Positions 22,771-30,412 of a stretch of 64,000 bases of DNA are shown piece after piece (within the stretch, counting starts at the first letter, position 1; each line of letters starts with the position of its first letter). The translations under genes were made by a program, and so were the position numbers. The stretch lies in the NCBI RefSeq assembly GCF_034377145.1, contig NZ_CP139707.1, positions 1,373,001 through 1,437,000 of the forward strand. Reading direction: 5' to 3'. The notes under the pieces were generated by a model. The model was not told the origin of the DNA. It searched no databases and saw nothing but the letters and a program-made list of their open reading frames with translations. This DNA is from Sulfitobacter sp. OXR-159 (GTDB lineage Bacteria; Pseudomonadota; Alphaproteobacteria; Rhodobacterales; Rhodobacteraceae).

Positions 22771-23984
22771 TAGCCTTCGTCGCCCTTCGGCAGTTCCGCG
22801 ATGAAGGATTGCAGTTCATCATAGAGCTCGGGCGATTGAGCTTTGATTTGGTCGACCTGCGTCTTGTAGAAATCCAGCACTTCATCGGCATAGCCCGCGC
22901 CTGCGTCCATCAGGTCGCCTTTGATGGCGCTCATAACTTGGTCGAACTTGCCCGGTTCAGGTTCCACAGGAGCCTTTTCCTGCTTCTCTGCCTCTTTCTC
23001 GGCGGGCTTTTCGACAGGCTTTGTTTCCTGCTTGGGCGCGGGCTTCTTCTCAGCAGGCTTATCTTCCTGCTTCGGTTCTTCCTTGACCTCGCCGGTCTGC
23101 GGATCGTGGTCGACGGTTTCTCCGGCGCTTTGGGGTGTTCCGTCCAGGTTTTCGGGCTCTGGTACGTCGGCCTCGCCTTCTTGATACTCGCCGTCGATGG
23201 TCGCGCCTTCATTGGGGTTCATCGCAAACTTGGCGTAGTCGACATGGGCGCCACCGTCATTATCGACAGCCACCGCATCGCGGAACTCAACGGACAGGGG
23301 CAGGTACTTCGACAAGGCGCGGATCGCGGTCTTCTTCGCCATCGCGTCTTCATGAGTGTGCCATGGGCTTTTCTCGGTTTTCCCGAACTTGACGGCAGAC
23401 TGCCAGCCCTGCGACCCGTTGCGGATCTTCATAACCTTGGCCCAAGGCAGCACGACATAGGCGTGACCACCTTCCACGAATTTGGCGATAGCGTAGGCAT
23501 GGAGGGGCTTGCCGTCCTCGGGGCCCGGAACATGACGCAAGCGCGCCTCTGTGCCTTCCTCGTACTCCCAGACTTCATCATCATCGTAATGGATGTGGGC
23601 GGAAATGCTGGTGATATGGCCAGAGCGGCGGGCGAGGTCGATCAGACCCTTATAGCCGATGATAAGCTGCACCTCGGGCACCTTCACCCAACGGCCATCA
23701 ATCTTGCGGTTGTTGTCGAAGGGGATCAGATAAGCATGGCCCAGCACGGTGTTCGGCTCGAGGCCAAGGGCCGCGCATTGCATCAGAGCGCCAAGGAAAG
23801 AGAGCGGGTTGCACTCTTGCAGCTTGGGCGTGGTGCGGATCGCGTTGGCTGTGACGCGCATAAGGCGTTCGGGGCTCATATGATTGGCCGCGACCGTGCC
23901 TAGCTGTTCGCGCGCCATGTCGTTCAATAGGAGTTTTTGAACGCTATCCACTTGGCGAAGGGGTATTTTTGCTACTTGGCTCAT
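22770..23984 (-). CDS. recT: RecT-family single-strand annealing protein
   Basis: A 404-residue protein. Residues about 15-260 are a RecT domain: RLMRVTANAIRTTPKLQECN, LGLEPNTVLGHAYLIPF, VQLIIGYKGLIDLARRSG and EDAMAKKTAIRALSKYLPLS are family signatures. It anneals single strands during phage recombination and replication. The C-terminal 140 residues are a long acidic, lysine/proline/glutamate-rich linker, longer than in typical RecT, ending in a helix. I chose ATG 23984, just after the upstream stop. Confidence 0.9.
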   Translation of the reverse strand: MSQVAKIPLRQVDSVQKLLLNDMAREQLGTVAANHMSPERLMRVTANAIRTTPKLQECNPLSFLGALMQCAALGLEPNTVLGHAYLIPFDNNRKIDGRWVKVPEVQLIIGYKGLIDLARRSGHITSISAHIHYDDDEVWEYEEGTEARLRHVPGPEDGKPLHAYAIAKFVEGGHAYVVLPWAKVMKIRNGSQGWQSAVKFGKTEKSPWHTHEDAMAKKTAIRALSKYLPLSVEFRDAVAVDNDGGAHVDYAKFAMNPNEGATIDGEYQEGEADVPEPENLDGTPQSAGETVDHDPQTGEVKEEPKQEDKPAEKKPAPKQETKPVEKPAEKEAEKQEKAPVEPEPGKFDQVMSAIKGDLMDAGAGYADEVLDFYKTQVDQIKAQSPELYDELQSFIAELPKGDEG

Positions 23985-23985
23985 A

Positions 23986-24750
23986 TCATACAGCTTTCTG
24001 GTCTGCGGTGATGTCAGCACCGGGGATTGTGTCTGTTTCGATGTTGAAGGAGGCTTGGCGGGCTTCGCGCGCTGCGAGGTTGCGCAGACATTCCAGCACT
24101 TCGGGGCGTTCCTGGTAGCGCATGAACAGCAGGCGCGGGTTTGTGACAGTCACCTCAATGACCGTTCGCAAGGACGCTGTGCGGCCGCCTCCGGTGGCGC
24201 TGCCTACGTTTGCGGACTTCTTTGCAAAGCGTTCGGCGTCCTTTGCCTGCTTCTCCGCTTCCTTCTGAGCGGCTTCGGCTTCGACTTCGCCGGAAATGTC
24301 GTTCCGGGCTGCTGCTGCGGCGGCCTTGCGGTTGGCTTCTTCCTGCGCGGCCTGTGCCTCTGCGCGCCGCCGCTCGGCCTCGGCGTCCTTCTTGGCTTGC
24401 TCCTTCTTGAGCCATTCGGTCAGAAGGGGCTGCACCTTGGTGTTCGCCTTCTCCATCTTCTCAATGACGGGTTTGAACGCGGCCTGGACGGCTTTGCCCG
24501 CGTCGTCGTGCGGCTTCTTGGCTTTCTTTCGGGCTTCCTCCGCGATCTTCGCGCGTTTTTTGACCCCATCCATGAAGTCATTCAGAAGGGCGGCGTCTTC
24601 CTCGGTTTCCAGATCGCCATTCTCAAGCCATTGCGCGGCAGCTTCGAGGAACTTCTCCCCCGCGGCGTCCAGCTTCGCGACTTCCTCAGCGTCGAAGGGC
24701 GGCGGATTGTTTCCGCCGATCTTCGCGCGGTCGTTGGTTTCATCAAGCAT
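23986..24750 (-). CDS. coiled-coil protein upstream of recT
   Basis: A 254-residue protein starting MLDETNDRAKIGGNNPPPFD after GGAGAAAAG. Most of it is an alanine/glutamate/lysine-rich coiled coil (about 90-190), and the last 60 residues are globular (IEVTVTNPRLLFMRYQERPE). The arrangement is often seen beside RecT in phages, where such proteins are thought to support recombination. No nuclease motif seen. Confidence 0.65.
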   Translation of the reverse strand: MLDETNDRAKIGGNNPPPFDAEEVAKLDAAGEKFLEAAAQWLENGDLETEEDAALLNDFMDGVKKRAKIAEEARKKAKKPHDDAGKAVQAAFKPVIEKMEKANTKVQPLLTEWLKKEQAKKDAEAERRRAEAQAAQEEANRKAAAAAARNDISGEVEAEAAQKEAEKQAKDAERFAKKSANVGSATGGGRTASLRTVIEVTVTNPRLLFMRYQERPEVLECLRNLAAREARQASFNIETDTIPGADITADQKAV

Positions 24751-25138
24751 ATGCTTTTCTCCTTGGCAGTATGGCGTGTTCACTCAGATCAATGCGGGCA
24801 TGGGTGGCCTGCATGATCGCGTTGGTCTTGTGTTCTTCGGTCAGGGCTTGGAACTCCTGCCGGGAAATGGGCTTTAGATATGACCAGTGGTCAGCAGGAT
24901 CGCGGCGCCGGGTTCCGTTGACCTCGATGCAAAGCACCTCGTCTGAGGCAAGCTCTCCCGTCTCCGGGTCAATCTCGCGCTCTACGAAGATCCGCACGGG
25001 CACCCATGGGCCGCCGCGCACTAGCTTGCGCTTGTAGTAACCGGCTTCCGGCACTCCCTCGTGCATGGGCGGGTTCAGACCTGCCATTGCGGCGTTGTGC
25101 CAGCGATACAGTTCCGCGAAGGAGGAGGGTTTTCTCAT
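24743..25138 (-). CDS. hypothetical early protein
   Basis: A 131-residue protein with a strand-rich centre (YYKRKLVRGGPWVPVRIFVE, DEVLCIEVNGTRRRDPADHW). Phage proteins of this kind are widespread near recombination genes, but no function is known to me. Overlaps both neighbours. Confidence 0.6.
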   Translation of the reverse strand: MRKPSSFAELYRWHNAAMAGLNPPMHEGVPEAGYYKRKLVRGGPWVPVRIFVEREIDPETGELASDEVLCIEVNGTRRRDPADHWSYLKPISRQEFQALTEEHKTNAIMQATHARIDLSEHAILPRRKAYA

Positions 25139-25689
25139 GCCGACCTCCCGTGGTTCACATGAAAGCCAAGCTCTTGTTCGGCCTTCTTGCGCGCAGCCAC
25201 AGCCTGATCTAAGTCTTTGAAATACCCAAGACAGATAGTTTTCCTGTTCTTGGTTATTTGAGCGGTCCAGCGGCTAGTCTGAGCAAACCAGTAAACCCCT
25301 GTATGACCACTAGAATTGTCCGATGGGCGCTTCTGGTTTTTCATGTTCTCGGAACGTGAAACCGAACGTAGGTTTACAATACGGTTATCTGACCGAACCC
25401 CATTGATGTGGTCTATTTGGTCTGCGGGCCATTCGCCGTTAACTAGCGCCCAAATCACTCTGTGGGCGAGTAGGCGTTTCTTGAAGACGGTACCGCATAA
25501 GTACCCATGCTTGTGTCGGATAAGAAATGCTTCCTGTCCCGCGTGGTGAGCATTCCAGACGTTTTTGGCTCTCTCCGGGTTTTTCCCCGAGAACAGGTCC
25601 GCTTTGCGCTCACGCCAGTACAACTTTCCAGTTTCAGCCTCATATCGAAGCAGAACCCGAAGAATATGAGGGGAAACTGTACGCATCAT
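25135..25689 (-). CDS. HNH-AP2 homing endonuclease (intact)
   Basis: A 184-residue protein from the first of two adjacent ATGs, overlapping the upstream stop. N-terminal lead-in (LLRYEAETGKLYWRERK), HNH core (LLAHRVIWALVNGEWPADQI, then HINGVRSDNRIVNLR with the DH and N residues) and an AP2-like DNA-binding part (GHTGVYWFAQTSRWTAQI). It is the intact relative of the IS630-split gene at 3359-5097. Confidence 0.85.
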   Translation of the reverse strand: MMRTVSPHILRVLLRYEAETGKLYWRERKADLFSGKNPERAKNVWNAHHAGQEAFLIRHKHGYLCGTVFKKRLLAHRVIWALVNGEWPADQIDHINGVRSDNRIVNLRSVSRSENMKNQKRPSDNSSGHTGVYWFAQTSRWTAQITKNRKTICLGYFKDLDQAVAARKKAEQELGFHVNHGRSA

Positions 25690-25916
25690 GCCTGCGCCTC
25701 TCCAAGCCACTCAGCCTTTGTCTTGGCCGGAATGAGCTTGTCCTGACGGACCATTTCACGGCGCCAATCGTCGGCCTTCTTTCGGGCGCGCATGGGTGTC
25801 TCTGCGTGGAACAGCCACGGGCAACCGTCGATGATGGCCATAGGCTTGCGATCCGGTTGGGTCAGGCAGGTGTAAACGTGGATCTCGCGCTGCGTGATTG
25901 GGATTACTTTGGCCAT
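25686..25916 (-). CDS. hypothetical 76-residue protein
   Basis: Starts MAKVIPITQREIHVYTCLTQ. The N-terminal half is strand-rich and the C-terminal half helical and basic (PMRARKKADDWRREMVRQD). It ends by overlapping the HNH-AP2 start. No family recognised; early-operon member. Confidence 0.55.
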   Translation of the reverse strand: MAKVIPITQREIHVYTCLTQPDRKPMAIIDGCPWLFHAETPMRARKKADDWRREMVRQDKLIPAKTKAEWLGEAQA

Positions 25917-26149
25917 TAGTATGCCCCCCGGATGGTGAACGGCATTTCCGTTGCGTTGAAGTGCGCCAAGTTCGCCACGCCCTTGCTGACGATGTGACCA
26001 CCAATCAGCGCAGCGACGGAAAGCATGAGGCCAGCAATAAACATCTGGACGGGCAGGGGCTTGTAGGGCACCGGTTTGCGATCCTGCGCGCGAACCTCGC
26101 GGGACGGCTGGGACAGCGTGATGATGTCTTCTTTGCGGAGCGGGATCAT
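25916..26149 (-). CDS. single-TM small membrane protein
   Basis: A 77-residue protein with one membrane helix (about 36-55, MFIAGLMLSVAALIGGHIV) preceded by a basic, proline-containing cytoplasmic part. The stop overlaps the next start (TAATG). Early expression and membrane location could suit superinfection exclusion, but this is speculation. Confidence 0.55.
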   Translation of the reverse strand: MIPLRKEDIITLSQPSREVRAQDRKPVPYKPLPVQMFIAGLMLSVAALIGGHIVSKGVANLAHFNATEMPFTIRGAY

Positions 26150-26475
26150 TGGGCTGCCCTCGCTTCTTCGCGCAGATGGGGCAGGACACCGACGAACACC
26201 TTACGGCGGCCATCACAGCGAACGCACCAGTCGGTGTAGCTTTCGCCGCGAACAGCGTCATAGCGCCGGATACCAGCAGGCTTGCCGCGGCATTCATTGC
26301 AGTGGACGTAACCGCTCAGGATCATTTCCGCGCATTCGGCGCAGATCGGATAACCAAAACGGTGGTTGTCGGACATCTGCTCGGGCAGGAGATCGTTCTT
26401 GCCGCATTCTTCGCAGATGCAATCCCCTACAGGGGTGAACCCGGTAGATGGGTGGAAGGCGGTGAACAGGGTCAT
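26146..26475 (-). CDS. double zinc-ribbon protein
   Basis: A 109-residue protein starting MTLFTAFHPSTG. It has four cysteine pairs: CICEECG, CAECAEM, CNECRG and CVRCDG, enough for two zinc ribbons. Probably a small nucleic-acid or protein-binding factor. It overlaps neighbours on both sides. Confidence 0.6.
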   Translation of the reverse strand: MTLFTAFHPSTGFTPVGDCICEECGKNDLLPEQMSDNHRFGYPICAECAEMILSGYVHCNECRGKPAGIRRYDAVRGESYTDWCVRCDGRRKVFVGVLPHLREEARAAQ

Positions 26476-26657
26476 GACGCCACCTGCTGCGCCGGTGGGC
26501 AACCACCAGAGTTGCCGCCCTTGATGATGGTGAAGTCGATGGGGTCCAGGTCGAAAACGTCAAACGCATCGCGCTCTATGTCCTCGATCAGACGGTTAAG
26601 GCGAGCGGGCGTAAGGCCGCGCTTCAAGCCTTCGGGAGTTATGTGTGCCAAGATCAT
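26472..26657 (-). CDS. first gene of the leftward early operon
   Basis: A 61-residue protein starting MILAHITPEGLKRGLTPARL after an AGGAGGAAG ribosome site. It contains an acidic IERDAFDVFDLDPIDF stretch. It is the gene next to the left operator pair, so it is probably among the first expressed on induction. Function unknown. Confidence 0.6.
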   Translation of the reverse strand: MILAHITPEGLKRGLTPARLNRLIEDIERDAFDVFDLDPIDFTIIKGGNSGGCPPAQQVAS

Positions 26658-26698
26658 TTCTTCCTCCTGTGCCGGGATTGGCTACAGAAAGAAGGTAA

Positions 26699-26742
26699 TT
26701 AGGAAACTTCCTATGGTCAAGAAGTTTTTCGGAAACTTCCTA
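26699..26742 (-). promoter_or_regulatory. left operators and leftward early promoter (OL/PL-like)
   Basis: Two 14-base sites match the right-side operators: TAGGAAACTTCCTA (26700-26713) and TCGGAAACTTCCTA (26729-26742), both TAGGAA-N2-TTCCTA-like. On the leftward strand TTGACC (26715-26720) stands as a -35 just before the first site, so repressor on 26700-26713 would cover the spacer and -10. This should drive the operon from 26657 down to int. Confidence 0.75.
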
Positions 26743-26795
26743 ATATACAGCCGCGTTTAGTTTATGCTAACCAAGTTAACATTAGGGGGAGAACC

Positions 26796-26960
26796 ATGAA
26801 CATATTACGTCAAAAAAGCGCCACCGAGGTTAACTCAATGACGCGCGGTCAGCTTATTTTGCTGAAGATTGAGGTTCTTCGAGCGCTTCAGACCAAGCCT
26901 GAGCAGTTTTCAGAAGAAGTTCCCTCTGAGGGGCCGGCAACCTCTCAAAGAGAGCAATGA
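26796..26960 (+). CDS. small ORF convergent with repressor 3' end
   Basis: A 54-residue frame (MNILRQKSATEVNSMTRGQL onward) with a very strong ribosome site (AGGGGGAG). Its last 107 bases overlap the 3' end of the repressor gene on the other strand. A product is plausible because of the ribosome site, and its transcript would be antisense to the repressor message. Confidence 0.45.
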   Translation: MNILRQKSATEVNSMTRGQLILLKIEVLRALQTKPEQFSEEVPSEGPATSQREQ

Positions 26961-27204
26961 TATCCGATTTAAGCTCTAAGTCTGTTGCTGTCTCGAACAG
27001 CGCAGCCAGTGGAACGTTCAATCCTTTAGCAATTTTCGCAAGGGTAACGATCTTCGGGCTTTGGCTCTTGCCGGACAGGATGTCATAGATACCTGTCGGG
27101 TTGATCTCGGCTGCTCTTGCCAGCTTTGCAGCGTCCATATGTCTGGCTTGCATCAAGTCTTTGATGTTCTTGGCAACGAGCATGTTTATCGGATCTCTTT
27201 CCAT
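26854..27204 (-). CDS. short HTH prophage repressor
   Basis: A 116-residue protein with an HTH_XRE/Cro-CI domain: DAAKLARAAEINPTGIYDIL and PKIVTLAKIAKGLNVPLAAL (about 24-68), then a helical C-terminus without a LexA/CI peptidase domain. It lies between two sets of matching operators, with one site (27208-27221) directly at its start, so self-regulation is likely. Without the self-cleaving domain, induction may rely on the Ant antirepressors. Confidence 0.82.
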   Translation of the reverse strand: MERDPINMLVAKNIKDLMQARHMDAAKLARAAEINPTGIYDILSGKSQSPKIVTLAKIAKGLNVPLAALFETATDLELKSDIIALFERLPAPQRELLLKTAQAWSEALEEPQSSAK

Positions 27205-27207
27205 GAA

Positions 27208-27294
27208 TAGGACATAACCTATTTAGGCGCTATCCGTCTAATTGGAAGTGTCCTAGGAAAAATGGTTGCTTGTCGTTAGGAAGTTTCCTAATAT
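27208..27294 (+). promoter_or_regulatory. right operators with PR-like promoter
   Basis: Three 14-base sites spaced 34-35 bases apart: TAGGACATAACCTA (27208-27221), TTGGAAGTGTCCTA (27242-27255) and TAGGAAGTTTCCTA (27277-27290). TTGCTT (27266-27271), 17 bases, TAATAT (27289-27294) forms a good sigma-70 promoter, covered by the third site. Transcription should begin close to 27301, which is the ATG of the cro-like gene. Confidence 0.78.
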
Positions 27295-27300
27295 AGCGGC

Positions 27301-27507
27301 ATGAATGTACAAGCCAGAAACCCTGAAATCGATAGTCTGGTTGCGGAAATTAACCGCTACCGCAAAGAGCATGGCGTATCCAAGACCGCATTCGGGGCTT
27401 GGGCCGTCAAAGATCCCAACCTGCTTCGCGACCTTGAGGGTGGCCGTGAATTGCGCTGGTCAACGATCCAAGCGATCCGCGACAAAATGGCGGGAGTTGC
27501 GCAATGA
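27301..27507 (+). CDS. Cro-like HTH regulator, probably leaderless
   Basis: A 68-residue protein, helical, with a Cro-type HTH-like segment (HGVSKTAFGAWAVKDPNLLR). It is the first rightward gene after the operators. The ATG lies seven bases after the -10 box and there is no ribosome site, so the mRNA is probably leaderless, like lambda cI from PRM. It should oppose the repressor and favour the lytic path. The HTH match is moderate. Confidence 0.6.
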   Translation: MNVQARNPEIDSLVAEINRYRKEHGVSKTAFGAWAVKDPNLLRDLEGGRELRWSTIQAIRDKMAGVAQ

Positions 27508-27518
27508 CCCCCGTTATT

Positions 27519-27842
27519 TCAGCAGGGGTAGGCGTCCAGCAGGGCGAGATAGATCACCGTGGACGCGCCCCAATCAGCCGTATTCTGGTTCGCTCTCAGG
27601 TATTGGCCGAACAGCCGCGGTATCTCTGCGTTGGGGGCGTCGGGCGGGGGGCAATACTTGTCCAACCCGCCGAGACGACCAGCATCAGAGAACGCTTCAT
27701 GCGCGCCTGTGGCATAGGCATAGCACTCTGCAACCTCAACGTCCGTCGTCTGGGCGCAGATGTCGTAGAGTTCGTTCGCGGTTATCATCTGGGCCGCCGC
27801 AGGCCCGCCAGCAAGAGCCAGCATAAGAGCAAGTTTTTTCAT
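27519..27842 (-). CDS. Rap1a/Tai-like periplasmic protein
   Basis: A 107-residue protein from MKKLALMLALAGGPAAAQ, a clear signal peptide. The mature part keeps four cysteines in the order ICAQ, ECYAYATGAH, KYCPPP and AYPC, which matches Rap1a/Tai immunity proteins against T6SS amidase toxins. It is oriented against the surrounding early genes, as a lysogenic-conversion gene would be. Expression from the prophage could protect the host from neighbouring cells; this is inferred. Confidence 0.65.
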   Translation of the reverse strand: MKKLALMLALAGGPAAAQMITANELYDICAQTTDVEVAECYAYATGAHEAFSDAGRLGGLDKYCPPPDAPNAEIPRLFGQYLRANQNTADWGASTVIYLALLDAYPC

Positions 27843-27889
27843 GGGATCGACTACACTCGATTCCCGCGCTCTGCGCAAGGCGGTGCCGC

Positions 27890-28132
27890 ATGAGCGCCCG
27901 GGCTAATGAGTTCTTGGTCTGGCGGGCGGGCACGTCCGTCAACTGGGATTGCACTCAGAAAGACATCGCCGCCGAGGTCGGTCTATCGGTTGGCGCGGTC
28001 AGGGCGATCATGAAGCGCCGGGGATGGTCGTGCAATCATGTGGGGCAGGACCAAGACCCCTACGCCTATGCTCACCTTCACACCAATGCGCGGCATCATC
28101 CAACCCTCCGCGAACTGGGGGTCGAGATATGA
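27890..28132 (+). CDS. HTH protein
   Basis: An 80-residue protein with a helix-turn-helix (TQKDIAAEVGLSVGAVRAIM followed by KRRGWS). It opens the run of small rightward early genes with four-base overlaps. It probably binds DNA, as a regulator or a replication helper. Confidence 0.65.
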   Translation: MSARANEFLVWRAGTSVNWDCTQKDIAAEVGLSVGAVRAIMKRRGWSCNHVGQDQDPYAYAHLHTNARHHPTLRELGVEI

Positions 28133-28368
28133 TTGAGACGCAGAACGCCAAGATCCTCGCACACTTGCAGGCGGGTCGATCGATCACCTTCTGGGAGGCC
28201 GTCGAGAACTTCGGCGTGATGCACCTTCCGCGCCGCATCCTCGATCTCAAGGAAGCCGGTCACACCATCGGTGACGACTGGGTGAAGCAGAACGGCAAGC
28301 GGTTCAAACGCTGGTTTCTCATTAAATCCGCGCCCCAAAAGGCGCCAGAACAAGGGGCATTGCTATGA
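28129..28368 (+). CDS. winged-helix-like phage protein
   Basis: A 79-residue protein starting MIETQNAKILAHLQAGRSIT. The pattern (KILAHLQ, TFWEAVENFGVMHLPRRILD, then KRWFLI) is that of the small winged-helix domain common in phages and near DnaT-type genes. It overlaps both neighbours by four bases. DNA binding is likely; the target is unknown. Confidence 0.65.
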   Translation: MIETQNAKILAHLQAGRSITFWEAVENFGVMHLPRRILDLKEAGHTIGDDWVKQNGKRFKRWFLIKSAPQKAPEQGALL

Positions 28369-28577
28369 CACCTGCTCAAGTCGCTGCGCGCGAGAACGAT
28401 GCCGCGCGCCGTTTCTGGGGTTCTCAAGAGGCCGAGGCTACCCGCCCCAAAGGGGTCGCGGAAAAGATCGTCCCCCTTCTGGGTAGCGGCATCAGTCGCA
28501 AGGAGGCGGCCCGCATCATCGGTTGCACACCTCCGGCCATCACCAATGCCTTGCGTAAGATCGGGGGTGCGCTGTGA
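28365..28577 (+). CDS. HTH protein
   Basis: A 70-residue protein with a clear C-terminal helix-turn-helix (SRKEAARIIGCTPPAITNAL). N-terminal half is charged. Four-base overlaps on both sides keep it in the early operon. Likely DNA-binding. Confidence 0.6.
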   Translation: MTPAQVAARENDAARRFWGSQEAEATRPKGVAEKIVPLLGSGISRKEAARIIGCTPPAITNALRKIGGAL

Positions 28578-28774
28578 AAACAACCGCTCGGCGTGACGGT
28601 GACAACATCATCGTCACCATCCCGATAGACGAGGTGCAGGCACTTCGCGTGGCTCTACAGCCCTGCCAGTGCAAGCACGTCAAGTCGATTGCCACCGCTG
28701 AACTGCGCACTGCCTTCGTGAAGGGGTTGGGCCGCGCCATGTTCATCAAGCAGCGCCCAATGAGCGGAGCGTGA
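28574..28774 (+). CDS. hypothetical 66-residue protein
   Basis: GTG start overlapping the upstream stop (GTGA). A strand-rich first half (DNIIVTIPIDEVQALRVAL) is followed by CQCKH and a basic helix. No family recognised. Early-operon member. Confidence 0.55.
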   Translation: MKTTARRDGDNIIVTIPIDEVQALRVALQPCQCKHVKSIATAELRTAFVKGLGRAMFIKQRPMSGA

Positions 28775-28777
28775 AGC

Positions 28778-28990
28778 ATGGCGGCGAACAGGGCTCAGGA
28801 TCAGCGCCTTCTTGAAATGGTCCGGGCCCGCGCCGCCGGAGCAACCATTCGCGGGATGGAAGAACGGTTCGGGGTTCCCGGTTCCGGCATCACCACCCGA
28901 ACCAACAAGGTGATGGACGCCGATCTGGCGCACAGCACCGGAGAGAAACCAACCACCATCAAGGCGGCGTACTGGCCGCGCAGGGAGTGA
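28778..28990 (+). CDS. HTH-like protein
   Basis: A 70-residue protein; RAAGATIRGMEERFGVPGSG resembles a resolvase-type helix-turn-helix. Follows its neighbour by three bases and overlaps the next. Possibly DNA-binding; function unknown. Confidence 0.55.
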   Translation: MAANRAQDQRLLEMVRARAAGATIRGMEERFGVPGSGITTRTNKVMDADLAHSTGEKPTTIKAAYWPRRE

Positions 28991-29316
28991 ATATGCTGGA
29001 TACCATGGACTACGATCTGGAAAATCGGTGTTCAACTGTTGGTGTTGAACAGACCGCCAGCAAGTCGCCTCGCAAACCAACCGCGATGGATTGGTTCAAA
29101 GCAATCGGCCCCAAGGTCAACGAGGTGGTTAAACCGTTTCAGTGCGGTGCCCCTTGGACGGCCTTCGCCAGCGATCTCGAACTGCGCCGCCTTGCCCGCC
29201 TACAGGCACGGATCGAGCGAAAGCAAGCGGCGTTGTCAGAGCTTAAAGCAGACCGCCGTCAGATCATGGTTCGCTGCGTTCGTCGTATGCGTCGTGAGCG
29301 GGGCTTGTCGTCATGA
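28987..29316 (+). CDS. hypothetical basic early protein
   Basis: A 109-residue protein (GTG 28987 or ATG 28993). The C-terminal half is a basic helix (RLARLQARIERKQAALSELK). No recognised domain. Overlaps neighbours on both sides. Confidence 0.55.
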   Translation: MNMLDTMDYDLENRCSTVGVEQTASKSPRKPTAMDWFKAIGPKVNEVVKPFQCGAPWTAFASDLELRRLARLQARIERKQAALSELKADRRQIMVRCVRRMRRERGLSS

Positions 29317-29708
29317 CCGAGCGCATCACCGCAGCAGATTACCGCAAGGAGCAAGCCGCCTCGCAGGGGGCGGATAAGGGACGGGTTCGCGGGACTAAGG
29401 CCGTCGTGGTGCAGGGGATCAAGTTCCATTCGCAGCGGGAGGCAAAACGCTTTGGCGAACTGCGCCACCTTGAGCGCGCCGGGATCATCGAAGACCTGCG
29501 CCTACAAGTCCCGTTTGAACTGCAAGGCAGGGATGGCCCCATTCTGACGCCCACGGGCCGGGTCATGATCTACAAGGCCGATTTCGTCTACTTCGACAAG
29601 CGTATCAATGCCGAGGTGATCGAAGACAGCAAAGGCCACCCGACCGACACCTTCATCATGAAAAAAGCGATCCTTGCCGCGCAGGGCGTGGAGGTGGTTG
29701 AGACATGA
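29313..29708 (+). CDS. DUF1064 nuclease-like protein
   Basis: A 131-residue protein matching DUF1064: GIKFHSQREAKRFGELRHLE, LQVPFEL, YKADFVYF and EVIEDSKGH. The last two segments supply the acidic and lysine residues of a PD-(D/E)xK fold, and relatives are thought to act in phage DNA processing. It opens a DNA-metabolism block with methyltransferase, nuclease and helicase. Confidence 0.78.
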   Translation: MTERITAADYRKEQAASQGADKGRVRGTKAVVVQGIKFHSQREAKRFGELRHLERAGIIEDLRLQVPFELQGRDGPILTPTGRVMIYKADFVYFDKRINAEVIEDSKGHPTDTFIMKKAILAAQGVEVVET

Positions 29709-30412
29709 ACGCCCCTTCCACAAAGTCCCTTTTCCGCGCAACCAAAGCGAAGCGCAAGATCCACCCCGCACAGATGCTTATCGGCGGGCTGCCTGAACAG
29801 CGGAAGCCGGACGCAATACGCGATCCGTTGGACTATGATCCGACCCCACGGGATGCCACGGCAGCTTTCCTAGCAGCCGAAGGGGACCGCCTGCGCGAGA
29901 TTGGCGGCCCGATCTGGGAGAACGCCGTGGGCGGCGGCCACATGGCCCGTGAGATTGCCGCGCATGGGTTCGACGTGGTTGGCAGCGACATCGTTGACCG
30001 GGGCCACCCCGGGACCATCATACGCCCGTTCTATAGCTGGGACGGCACCTATGAGAACATGGGCCGCCCACCTGCGGACATCATCATCACCAACCCGCCG
30101 TATAACGAGGTATCGGCGCGCGACGGGCATGGCCGCTGGCTGGAACACATCGAGAAGCTGGGCGTCCGATACGCCGCCATGCTGCTCAACTGGGACTGGA
30201 TTGCAGCCCGCATCAACGGGATGGACGAGCTTCACGCCCGGTTCCCGGTAAGCCGCGCGTATGTCTGCTGCTGGAAGATTGATTTCCGCGGGGGAGGATC
30301 ACCCCCCCAACGCAATGGCTGGCTTGTCTGGGACCGTGATTGGCAGGGGGAAACCGTCCTGCGTCGTTTGTTCCGTGAGGGCGGCGAACCAACGCAGGAG
30401 CGGCTGCTATGA
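29705..30412 (+). CDS. N6-adenine DNA methyltransferase-like protein
   Basis: A 235-residue protein. IWENAVGGGHMAREIAAHGF is the SAM-binding motif I region, and DIIITNPPYNE is the NPPY catalytic motif IV of adenine-N6 methyltransferases. Target recognition is not evident from sequence. It could protect phage DNA from restriction. Overlaps both neighbours by four bases. Confidence 0.78.
   Translation: MNAPSTKSLFRATKAKRKIHPAQMLIGGLPEQRKPDAIRDPLDYDPTPRDATAAFLAAEGDRLREIGGPIWENAVGGGHMAREIAAHGFDVVGSDIVDRGHPGTIIRPFYSWDGTYENMGRPPADIIITNPPYNEVSARDGHGRWLEHIEKLGVRYAAMLLNWDWIAARINGMDELHARFPVSRAYVCCWKIDFRGGGSPPQRNGWLVWDRDWQGETVLRRLFREGGEPTQERLL

Noticed and set aside
22809..23903. Long rightward frame (364 residues) opposite recT
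   Set aside because: It mirrors the acidic RecT linker and domain on the other strand; recT has clear family motifs and operon overlaps.
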